From Planctomycetota bacterium (GTDB lineage Bacteria > Planctomycetota > UBA8742 > UBA2392), in the NCBI GenBank assembly GCA_020638675.1, contig JACKID010000001.1, forward strand, positions 868,001-932,000: a stretch of 64,000 bases of DNA, read 5' to 3'. Numbering within the stretch: the first letter of the stretch is position 1; each line of letters begins with the position of its first letter. The notes beneath the pieces are model-generated. The model saw nothing but the letters and a program-made list of their open reading frames with translations. It ran no database searches and was not told the DNA's origin. Position numbers and translations under genes: made by a program. Below are positions 25,543 through 33,309 of the stretch, piece by piece.

Positions 25543-26301
25543 GTGTACAAGTGGCATCCAGTTTTTAGAACGCCGGCGGCGCGTACCGTCTTGTGGCGGT
25601 ACATGGACTTCACGAAGTTGCTCTGGTTACTCGAGAACAGCGCGTTGTACTTCGCGCGTTCCGACAGCGTTGGTGACCCATTTGAGGGGTCAGTCCCGTC
25701 CGGGGCCTTAGGTACGTACGGCTTAGGTGCTATCCCACTCTGGGACCCGAAGGCGAAGCGTCCGTCCGCAATGAATCAATTGCGAATAATGCGACGGACG
25801 GTCTTCCTGAGTTGCTGGCACAAGAGCAAGGTTGAATCTGCTGCGCTATGGTCACTCTATTTGAAGAGTGACGAGGGATGCGCCGTCAGAACGACGGTCG
25901 GCAAACTGAAGAGGTGCCTGACGACGTACGAAGAAAATGACATTCAACTTGGGGCGGTTCACTACATTGACTACGGGAAAGACGGGTTTCGCAGCGATAA
26001 GAATAGGGGTCAGAACTTGCTTTCGCCCTTTGTACACAAACGTCTCAGCTTCAAGCATGAGCAGGAAGTGCGCGCAGTGTTGTGGGACACGGACTCATGG
26101 ACGGCGCACCACGAAAACCTAGACCACCAGCCACCTGAGAGTCACTCTGTCCCGGTCGAACTGCCTTCCCTAGTTGACGCCATCTACGTTTCGCCCACTG
26201 CAACAAAGTGGTTTGTCGATTTGGTGTCGGCATCGGCAAAGCGATACGGTCTGCCGGGCGTCGTTCGACAGTCTGACCTAAACCGCTCACCGTTCTACTA
26301 G
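25543..26301 (+). CDS. DUF2971-like protein
   Basis: 252 residues from GTG at 25543, which has a GCGGAG site and gives the usual N-terminus (MYKWHPVF...LWRYMDFTKL); a longer GTG start at 25483 exists. DUF2971 features are present: ENSALYFARSDSVGDPFEG near the start and FLSCWHKSKVESAALWSLY, the CWH...ES..(A/M)W..Y signature. Function of the family is not established here; it often occurs in accessory DNA. GC content is visibly lower than in the flanking chromosome. Confidence 0.85.
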   Translation: MYKWHPVFRTPAARTVLWRYMDFTKLLWLLENSALYFARSDSVGDPFEGSVPSGALGTYGLGAIPLWDPKAKRPSAMNQLRIMRRTVFLSCWHKSKVESAALWSLYLKSDEGCAVRTTVGKLKRCLTTYEENDIQLGAVHYIDYGKDGFRSDKNRGQNLLSPFVHKRLSFKHEQEVRAVLWDTDSWTAHHENLDHQPPESHSVPVELPSLVDAIYVSPTATKWFVDLVSASAKRYGLPGVVRQSDLNRSPFY

Positions 26302-26330
26302 ACGATGTGCTCAAATCCGGCACGCCCCAG

Positions 26331-26348
26331 CCCCCCCCCCTCAGGGGG
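26331..26348. other. C-run hairpin between convergent element genes
   Basis: Ten consecutive C followed by tca and five G (26344-26348) gives a short GC stem. It sits between two convergent genes and is followed by tgctttact. It may be a weak terminator, and the homopolymer is a slippage-prone tract. Confidence 0.4.
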
Positions 26349-26433
26349 TGCTTTACTATGGGCCAACCCGGCCAGCGCCGGAGTCACAACGTCCCTGCCG
26401 GAGTCACTTGAGTCCCGAACCGCCGGTGCGACT

Positions 26434-27303
26434 CTAGGTCGGCTTGCCAGCGTCAGTCCCTGCGCTTTGCTTTAGCTCGAACGCCATCATCTGCTTGCTG
26501 CGGGCAAACGCGTTGTGGATGCGTTGAAGCAGCGGTCGTGGCCACTCCTTGTAGACGCCGGCGTGATAGTCTCGGAACGCTACCGTGCGAGGTTCGTTGG
26601 GGTAGTGAAAGGTCTGGGCCGGGGGTCCTTCGAACATATCCTTCACCAGTGGCGGCTGGCCCCAGATCAGGGTCGCCTTCTGATTCCAGTCCCGTATCCA
26701 TACGTCGGTCGGCACCTTGGCGCACGGCGACGGTGCGGTCGCGGTCATAGCTTGCTCGGCGTTGAGGCTCTTGGGGCGAGGGATGATCCGCTCAAGAACG
26801 TCAGGTCCAAACAGGTCGAAGCAAAGGTCTCGCAGCAATGTCAGCTTAGACTCAGGTGCGTGCTCAAGCCATTCGGCCGCAAACAAGTCCTCGGGCGTTG
26901 CCAGTTCCTCATCCGATCCACCAAACGTGGCGGCGATTACAACGCGGACACGGTCCTCTTGCCTTATCTCCGTAGCCTTCTTCGTGACTCGCTGGTACAG
27001 CGAGCGGATGCGGTCCGGTGTGGCTTGCTTGTACGCGTCTCCGGCAACCTTTGAGTGGGCAACGCAACTCATCGCCGTTAGGGCACGCAGCTCAGCGTTC
27101 TCCGTGTTGTTGTTGTGTAGGTCATCTACGGCGTACTTAACCGAAGACGTTATGACCTTGGCGAATGGACTGGGCACTCCCAAGTAGACCAGAAGTTGTT
27201 CGAGGCACGGAAGGCCGTACTGCACTGCAATAGCCTTTGCCTGATTCGCCAAGGCCTTTACCTCTGCGAGTACCTCTTGGTTGACCTTGTCAAGTTCGCC
27301 CAT
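26434..27303 (-). CDS. Unrecognised element-borne protein
   Basis: 289 residues from the ATG at 27303 (GGAGGACACA upstream; a start at 27345 lacks such a site). The first 60 residues are helical (LDKVNQEVLAEVKALANQAK), then YAVDDLHNNNTENAELRAL, a small cysteine content and a C-terminal region with FHYPNEPRTVAFRDYHAG. No known motif. Convergent with the DUF2971-like gene. Cargo of the element; function unknown. Confidence 0.75.
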   Translation of the reverse strand: MGELDKVNQEVLAEVKALANQAKAIAVQYGLPCLEQLLVYLGVPSPFAKVITSSVKYAVDDLHNNNTENAELRALTAMSCVAHSKVAGDAYKQATPDRIRSLYQRVTKKATEIRQEDRVRVVIAATFGGSDEELATPEDLFAAEWLEHAPESKLTLLRDLCFDLFGPDVLERIIPRPKSLNAEQAMTATAPSPCAKVPTDVWIRDWNQKATLIWGQPPLVKDMFEGPPAQTFHYPNEPRTVAFRDYHAGVYKEWPRPLLQRIHNAFARSKQMMAFELKQSAGTDAGKPT

Positions 27304-27562
27304 TGTGTCCTCCAGACCGTCAATGCTACCGGGTGCACCCTCCACTCGGTAGGATGTTGACGGCTGGCCATGCTGGCCGACAACTTTGTTTCGCGGCGGA
27401 CTGCCTCAAACTGCGACGCTTCACCATCGTCCTGCCGCACGCGACGCCCTTCGGGCGCGTCAGCGTGCGTTGCATGGACGAGGGGTGTCGCAGCCCTGAG
27501 GCAGGCAAAGAGCTGGGCGCGCTCGTTCCGCGTCCGCCCCGTCGCCATGACGGGAGCTAGCC

Positions 27563-27916
27563 GTGCCCACCGATGAAGACTACTTGCGCATGGCGCGCGA
27601 GAGTTTGGAGCGGGCAGAACAACTCCGTACCGATCAGCCAGAAACGCAGAAGCAACCCGAACCTCACAGCACTCGAAATGAGGCAGAGGGTTGGGTGCCC
27701 GTGGTAAAGGACGGGCGGCTGACAGAGGTGCGCGGGTACCCCTGCCGCGATGTCTATGGCAATCACCGCATATGCGAAACGAAGGCTGAAGCTGACAAGT
27801 ACGACGCAGAGCGTGAATTGCACGAGGCTAGGCAAAGCAATCTGAACCTCAAGATGTGGTTGGGGTTCTTCATTGTCGTGCTTGTTTTCGTGGCGCTAAG
27901 CCGCTGCGGCAAGTGA
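27563..27916 (+). CDS. Small C-terminally anchored membrane protein
   Basis: 117 residues from a GTG preceded by GGGAG. The first 95 residues are hydrophilic and charged (LERAEQLRTDQPETQKQ). They end in one transmembrane helix (MWLGFFIVVLVFVALS) and a short CGK tail, so the bulk should face the cytoplasm. Element cargo of unknown role. Confidence 0.65.
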   Translation: MPTDEDYLRMARESLERAEQLRTDQPETQKQPEPHSTRNEAEGWVPVVKDGRLTEVRGYPCRDVYGNHRICETKAEADKYDAERELHEARQSNLNLKMWLGFFIVVLVFVALSRCGK

Positions 27917-28219
27917 AGTACAACACCCGTGGGCAAGATGTAGGGGGAGTCTGGCAGGGCGAGTTAGAGCCTGTGCCCAAGCATGTGGGCTCCACGCGAC
28001 AGCGCGCGGCGTTGCGGGTCTATCTACAGGCAAACTGCTTCGCGCGCGCGAGGGTTTCATCAGCCTGTCAAGCTTGTCAGCCCTGCAAGCCGTTCAAGCC
28101 CTTCAAGCAATAAAAGCCATTCAAGTCCGCGTGCGCTAATTTCGCGCGTGCATTCGCCCGCTCGTCGCTCCGCCGGCCTTTGCGGGCCAGCGGGCGACGG
28201 CGGAGAAACGCCTTCTGTG
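27917..28219. other. Non-coding gap inside the element
   Basis: About 300 bases without a convincing gene. It contains ttcaagcc/tcaagc words repeated around 28066-28125 and an imperfect GC-rich palindrome near 28163-28205. A candidate location for an origin or regulatory region of the element, but nothing decisive is visible. Confidence 0.4.
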
Positions 28220-28921
28220 TCATGCACACAATCGCTCGAACGCGGCGCCGTCGAACATGTACTCCAGGGCCTTGTGCTCAGTGTAGCTCCACTTCCCGTC
28301 CACCGGCCGCAGGATGCCTAGAGCAACGAGCTTCCTGACGTACTCGCCGGCGGCCTGCGGGGTCACTTTCAGAGCTTTGCCAAGCCGTCCACGGGGCAAC
28401 GAGATCGGCCCGCCGCCGGTGTGCTGGTACAGGTTGCGTGCCTGCGCGGCGACGATACATAGTCGCTTGCCATTGTGGGGCTTGCGCAGGGGCGCGGGCT
28501 TGATGACAGCTTCCGTCCAGCAAACCGTGAAGGCGTCCTCTCCCTCCGGCGTGTGTACCGATTCCCACCGCGACTCGAACAGGAGCCACGCGCTTTCCGC
28601 GTCCAGTTCGATTTCGCACTGGCGTATGAAGTCCTCGAACATCGTCTTCAGGTGATGCACCGGCATGGAGCGCGCGGCATAGCTCACAGCCTTGAGCTTC
28701 CGTGCGAGGTCAAAGAACAGCCGGCCGAAGTCCGCACCCCAGTCGGCGGCGTTGTCCGCACACTCGGCAAGAACCTGCTTGATCCTGTTGACCGCCGCTT
28801 CTTCGGCGGAAGGCTTGCGTTTCCTGCCGCGACTCGGTAGGCTTGACTCGTCAATACCATCGCCCGCGTCATGCGGGTTGCGCGCCGGATCGGACCCCGG
28901 CGCGCTTTCATCTCTGCCCAC
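28220..28921 (-). CDS. Winged-helix protein of the element (possible replication or regulatory protein)
   Basis: 233 residues from GTG at 28921, which has GGGGAGGGA upstream and follows the previous stop by two bases. The longer open frame to 29350 overlaps the helix-turn-helix gene and is rejected. The C-terminal 90 residues resemble a winged helix (GRLGKALKVTPQAAGEYVRK, LVALGILRPVDGKWSYTE). The middle contains MPVHHLKTMFEDFIRQCEI. By position it corresponds to the Rep gene of the second element, so a replication role is possible, but no initiator motif is visible. Confidence 0.75.
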   Translation of the reverse strand: MGRDESAPGSDPARNPHDAGDGIDESSLPSRGRKRKPSAEEAAVNRIKQVLAECADNAADWGADFGRLFFDLARKLKAVSYAARSMPVHHLKTMFEDFIRQCEIELDAESAWLLFESRWESVHTPEGEDAFTVCWTEAVIKPAPLRKPHNGKRLCIVAAQARNLYQHTGGGPISLPRGRLGKALKVTPQAAGEYVRKLVALGILRPVDGKWSYTEHKALEYMFDGAAFERLCA

Positions 28922-28923
28922 GG

Positions 28924-29148
28924 CTATCCCTCCCCGCTCAGGACGCGCTGAATGCTTGCGCGCGGGACCAGCACCTTGCCGTTGCGTGAGGAATCGGCCT
29001 TGGTGGTTTGCAGTCGGCCGGCGGCGATCAGCCGGCGCAGGGTCCGCGTGGACAGTCGCATGAATTCGGCGGCTTCGCTCAGGGTGAGGATCGGCGGCAA
29101 TTCTTTGATCGCTGCTGCGAGGTCTGCTTGAAGCGTCTTGCTGCTCAT
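28924..29148 (-). CDS. Helix-turn-helix DNA-binding protein (excisionase-like)
   Basis: 74 residues from the ATG at 29148 (GGAGTAACGAAC upstream). It carries a MerR/excisionase-type fold: ILTLSEAAEFMRLSTRTLRR, LIAAGRLQTTK, then GKVLVPRASIQRVL. Such small proteins set the direction of recombination or control element genes. It lies between the integrase and the winged-helix gene and is tightly coupled to the latter. Confidence 0.85.
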   Translation of the reverse strand: MSSKTLQADLAAAIKELPPILTLSEAAEFMRLSTRTLRRLIAAGRLQTTKADSSRNGKVLVPRASIQRVLSGEG

Positions 29149-29385
29149 GTTCGTTACTCCGGGTGGATACCTCCTTGGTTTGCGCTGGAGTGTCCCGGTT
29201 CTGCGGCGTGTCCCGCGCGGGTGCCATGGGTTCCAACTGGTTCTGCCGGATCGGGTGTCGGCTGGTCTGTCGGCCGGTCGCTGCGGCAGTCCTTGGACAC
29301 AAACGTCGCACAGGGGCGCGCCCTTGCAAGGCAAATGCAAGTGCGCGCAATCCCTACTTTTTCGAGAATAGGTTGTCGGCCGGGA

Positions 29386-30708
29386 TCAGGCTGTGGAAGC
29401 CAGCCCGGCGGGAATTGAGCCGGTCAAGCTAACGCAGAGTTTTTCGATATGCATGGCGGCTTCTAGGGTCCTTGCATCGGCCGGGATGTTGGTGATCGCC
29501 CCGAGGTAGTGTTTCTCCGCGACGGCGACACCGTGTCCGAGTCGCTTGGCAGACAGGAAGGCCGATGCCGCCCCGTAAATCGCCGGCGCGCAGGTGAGGT
29601 AGGTCCCGCACGTCCTGCGCAGGTCGTGCCAGCTCCACTCAGCGGGCGCGCCGAAGTCACGCACCAGTCGCCGGCGTGCGGCCTCTGCAACATCACGGGA
29701 CAGCGGCGCACCTTCGGCAAACAGGAACTCGCGCTTGCCGGCGCGGAGCTTGAACGACTTCAACAGCGCGGCCAGCGCCGGCGTTTCGGCAAGGCCGATC
29801 CGGCGGCCTTGCCCGGTTTTGGTAGCGTCGTGCTGCAAGGTGATTTCGTCGGCCTCAAGGTCCACGTCCTTCCAGCGCAGGGCTGCCGCTTCGCTGAACC
29901 TCATACCGGTCAACAGGACTGTCAGCACGAACGGGCCGATAGGCGGGTGCGTATGGCCCCTGCCGTCGTTCGACTCGGCGTCGTGGCGCTGGCAGGCTTC
30001 CAGAAGGGCGCGGATTTCGGCCGGCTTGAGGAAACGGATCAGCTTCATTTCTCCCTTCACGAACGGCAGGTGGTCGCGGATCGCGTCCGAGGTCAGGGCC
30101 GGCGTCAGTCCCCGCTTTCGCCAATGGTTCAAGACGGTGCGCAGGGACCGGATGCACTTGTTGATCTGGCCGGCGCTGCGCTTGCGCTTCCCGAGTTTGC
30201 GGCTTCCCCGCTTGCCGCCCTTCGCCTGCGCGTATGCGGGGCGCGCGACAAACCAGTCACGGAAGGCAGTCAGCTTTGGAGGGGTCAGGTCCTCGATGCA
30301 CGCCAAGGCGGCCTTTTGCGCCCACTGCGCGAAGGGGTCAGTGGCTTCGCGGTAGACAGTCAACGTGGAGTCTTTCAACTCCGCCTGTTGCGTCTGGTAG
30401 AAGGTCTCGATAGCCGTAGCCGGCGACGTGCAGGAGATAACGGCGGTGCCCGATGCAAGGGCTGCGCGGCGTTCGGCCAGGGACTTGGACTTCTTGACGG
30501 CCCAGTCCTTGCGCAGTTCCGCGTTGGTGAGCCGGAGGTCCGGCGTGGACAAGCTCAGCTCGACGCGCCGGCCGGTGTCGGGATCGGTCCAGCGCGCAAG
30601 GTAGACGGTGCCGGTTGCGCGTTCGCGCTCAAGGACCACAACGCCGGGATGCGGGCTGCGCACGCGGCGCTTCTTACGCTTGCCTTCGGTGTCGGTGTGC
30701 GTTGCCAT
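29386..30708 (-). CDS. Tyrosine integrase of the tRNA-Arg(CCT) element
   Basis: 440 residues from the ATG at 30708 (GGAGGTTTCCCG upstream; the frame continues to 30822 without a better start). The catalytic set is complete: LLTGMRFSEAAALRW (Arg), HDATKTGQGRRI (Lys), SWHDLRRTCGTYL (His-x-x-Arg) and LGHGVAVAEKHY (His and Tyr). The N-terminal third is basic and DNA-binding. It lies 283 bp inside the right attachment site and is transcribed into the element. It catalyses recombination between the element and the tRNA gene. Confidence 0.95.
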   Translation of the reverse strand: MATHTDTEGKRKKRRVRSPHPGVVVLERERATGTVYLARWTDPDTGRRVELSLSTPDLRLTNAELRKDWAVKKSKSLAERRAALASGTAVISCTSPATAIETFYQTQQAELKDSTLTVYREATDPFAQWAQKAALACIEDLTPPKLTAFRDWFVARPAYAQAKGGKRGSRKLGKRKRSAGQINKCIRSLRTVLNHWRKRGLTPALTSDAIRDHLPFVKGEMKLIRFLKPAEIRALLEACQRHDAESNDGRGHTHPPIGPFVLTVLLTGMRFSEAAALRWKDVDLEADEITLQHDATKTGQGRRIGLAETPALAALLKSFKLRAGKREFLFAEGAPLSRDVAEAARRRLVRDFGAPAEWSWHDLRRTCGTYLTCAPAIYGAASAFLSAKRLGHGVAVAEKHYLGAITNIPADARTLEAAMHIEKLCVSLTGSIPAGLASTA

Positions 30709-30990
30709 CGGGAAACCTCCGTAATCGCCCTGTGCTGCGTTCGTGAGTGGCAAGCCGGCCTCTGACACCATCCCGGATGCTGGCGCGCGTGTGGACCGCG
30801 CCGGCGCGTTGCTGGAAGGCATTTCAGCGGCCGATACCGCGCCACCCTGAACGCCACCCTAGTTTTTGCAAACTGTGTCCGGGGGGTGTCAAAGAGCCCT
30901 TGCCCTCCAAGTCCCCGTAAGCCTCTAGACGAACGGCTTCCAAGGACACAGCAGGACAATACGCGCCACGGTCCAAAGTGACAAGGACGT

Positions 30991-31037
<47 letters not shown>

Positions 31038-31436
31038 TTTCATCTGAAGGCACGGATTGAGCGTTCGAGTTCGGCTCAACCACACCGTTGCCAAACGGCA
31101 GGCGTGCAGGCGATTCGTCTCTAGATGTCGAATGTGTGCAGTCCGACGTTCTGTCGCATGCTGAAGTTTCCAAGTCGGCTCTACAGTCGAACGCTCCCAC
31201 ACAAAGCCGGCTGATCCCGCCACCAGTATGGCATCCACGCAAGCTCTGTTCGACTGGTGCACTCTCAGTTGTGCGGTGCATGAATGTTACAACTAAGATT
31301 CAATTTGTGAAAAAACACATCATTGGTTTAGTCGCACAATAAGTCTCCCGGCGCGTTGCGCGAACAGTGCGCTCGCAGCACGGGCTGGCCGCAATCGGCG
31401 GCTTGGGAACAACCATAGTTCGAAAGGGGATTGCAG

Positions 31437-33164
31437 ATGAGATTCGTCCGGCGAAGCTTGCTCTTCGGGGTGGTTCCAATGGCGGCAGTGATGGCCGCCG
31501 CAACGGTTATCCATGCCTGGGAAGGTGGGTCTGAGGCCAGCCCATACCCACCGCAAAGTGTGACCAAGGATGATGTAACCGGTACCATCACCTGGGGTGA
31601 CTATGCCTACGGTACCGGCAGCGTCGAAGACAACGAAGACACCATAGGCACGGCCGACTGGGGTGGCCGACTCAACTTGAACCTCAAGTTGCTCGAATAC
31701 AACGGTTCCACCGACTGTACCAACGAAGGCGGCAAAAAGGTCTGGGTGGAGGACGGGGGCACTTGCGCACTCAGTCTGGACAATGCCACTACCCACGACA
31801 CCACGTTCAGTTGCACCGGCAATCCGCCGGACGGCGGCGGCTGCAACTTCGAATACACGTCAAAGGTGTTCGGTCACTGGAAAGGCAACTACGAGGGCGT
31901 TGACGCCAAGCTGAACGCCGCCGGTTCGTTTACCGCAGTGTGCATGGCCGGCGTGCCACACAACGTCAATCTGACGCTGGCGAGCGCCAACGGACAGACG
32001 ACCATTGCGGACATTGTGCGGATCGAGGTCGAGGGTGGTGACGAACACACCGGCTCGGCAGAGGCCGGCGGAACCGTGAAGGGCATCCCAGTCAAGGCGC
32101 TCAAGGGGTACAAGGCGCAGAAGGCGGTATCCGTTTCCCGCGAAATCACCATCACGACCGTCACGACGGATGCCACCGTATGGGACCGGACCTACCTCAT
32201 GCTGACCGACTACAAGCTGCATCTTGCCGTAAACGCGCCGTCCGTCGTGCGTCAGCGATCGCTGACCTGGTCGTGGAACCAGAACTACAACGCGTTCCGC
32301 ATTGATGAGGACGGCGATCCTGTGGATACGGCTATCCGCCGAGGCAATACGGAGAAGGCGCAGTGGTACATATCCACGCCGGGCTACAAGATCATGCCGT
32401 ACGCCGGCAAACTGCCGCCCGACCAGGGTTACAACCCCGTGGGCGACCCATCGCACGTGCCGGAAATCCCAGGCAAGAACATGGAGCGCGACGCACTGAT
32501 TTACGTTCCAGCTGCGCAGGGCGATGAGCCGTTCCTCATCTCTGTGCAGGCGATGGAACCAGCGGTGGTTGCCCTTGCAAACGTAACTGTTGAAGAAACG
32601 GGCATCGTCGAAGACTTCGACGCGACGGTGGAGTTCGATCCACTGGAGGGCACAGCCCTGATAACGTCCACGGTTCCTTTCGTGCTTCGCCTGAGCTTGC
32701 TGGGAGTGGACTACGGTGCAGGCGTTGTTTCCCTCACGCGAAAGGGAGGCATGCCTGCTGAGGAGTCCCCCATGCTGGAGCCGTACCTTGGGTTGCTCGT
32801 TCCTGTCGTGAACCGTGGTTTTATCGTCACCGAGTATGAGGGATGGCCGGCGGGCGACGTCGCTTCGCTTGCGGTCGAGCCGCAGAGTGCGTTCCCCATC
32901 GAGATGGCTGTCGGCACGACCTTGGGTCTGACACTTGAAACTGGTGATCCTGATGCGCCTGGGCGCGACATCATTGTCGAGGGGCCGCCCGAGGGCGTCG
33001 TCACCGTCAGCGCGCCATCAGGATTGCTCGACGGAGAATCCTCGGCTGTGATCTGGTTCTTTGCCGAGACTCCGACATCCGAAGCGGGAGAGAGTTTCCA
33101 TATCACGCTGAACGGGCGCACCGTGGAGGTAACGGTCCGGGTGACGGAGACGGAGACGGAATAA
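31437..33164 (+). CDS. Secreted protein of unknown function
   Basis: 575 residues from the ATG at 31437 with AGGGGA upstream (a TTG at 31431 is rejected). A signal peptide is present (RSLLFGVVPMAAVMAAATVI, cleavage near IHA). The mature protein has a beta-rich repetitive style. Cys is seen around residues 95-130 (several pairs, TDCTNEGG, TCALS, FSCTGN and GGCNF), and Ig-like segments (VTVEETGIVEDF, VRVTETETE) occur at the C-terminus. It may be a surface or matrix protein. Followed after 145 bp by another anchored protein on the same strand. Confidence 0.8.
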   Translation: MRFVRRSLLFGVVPMAAVMAAATVIHAWEGGSEASPYPPQSVTKDDVTGTITWGDYAYGTGSVEDNEDTIGTADWGGRLNLNLKLLEYNGSTDCTNEGGKKVWVEDGGTCALSLDNATTHDTTFSCTGNPPDGGGCNFEYTSKVFGHWKGNYEGVDAKLNAAGSFTAVCMAGVPHNVNLTLASANGQTTIADIVRIEVEGGDEHTGSAEAGGTVKGIPVKALKGYKAQKAVSVSREITITTVTTDATVWDRTYLMLTDYKLHLAVNAPSVVRQRSLTWSWNQNYNAFRIDEDGDPVDTAIRRGNTEKAQWYISTPGYKIMPYAGKLPPDQGYNPVGDPSHVPEIPGKNMERDALIYVPAAQGDEPFLISVQAMEPAVVALANVTVEETGIVEDFDATVEFDPLEGTALITSTVPFVLRLSLLGVDYGAGVVSLTRKGGMPAEESPMLEPYLGLLVPVVNRGFIVTEYEGWPAGDVASLAVEPQSAFPIEMAVGTTLGLTLETGDPDAPGRDIIVEGPPEGVVTVSAPSGLLDGESSAVIWFFAETPTSEAGESFHITLNGRTVEVTVRVTETETE

Positions 33165-33262
33165 GGCCGGCAAACGCTGCAATTGGTGCATGTGTCGGCG
33201 CTCACCGCTAATTCTTTGACCGGGCAGACCGACCTGTTGTTGAATCAAGAGTAGGCAAGGAA

Positions 33263-33297
33263 GGAAATGGGCGGGACTCACCGTCCCGCCCATTTCC
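33263..33297 (+). promoter_or_regulatory. Perfect 15-bp hairpin just upstream of the anchored protein start
   Basis: ggaaatgggcgggac (33263-33277) and gtcccgcccatttcc (33283-33297) with a five-base loop, ending 12 bases before the ATG at 33310. There is no T tract, so it is not a classic terminator. It would lie in the leader of the downstream message and could cover or present the ribosome site. Confidence 0.7.
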
Positions 33298-33309
33298 GAA
33301 AGCTGATCC

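Noticed and set aside
27258..27548. 96-codon minus-strand frame in the first element
   Set aside because: Overlaps the start and promoter region of the 289-residue gene and has no ribosome site.
28921..29350. 143-codon N-terminal extension of the winged-helix gene
   Set aside because: It covers the helix-turn-helix gene in another frame and lacks a ribosome site; GTG at 28921 has a strong one.
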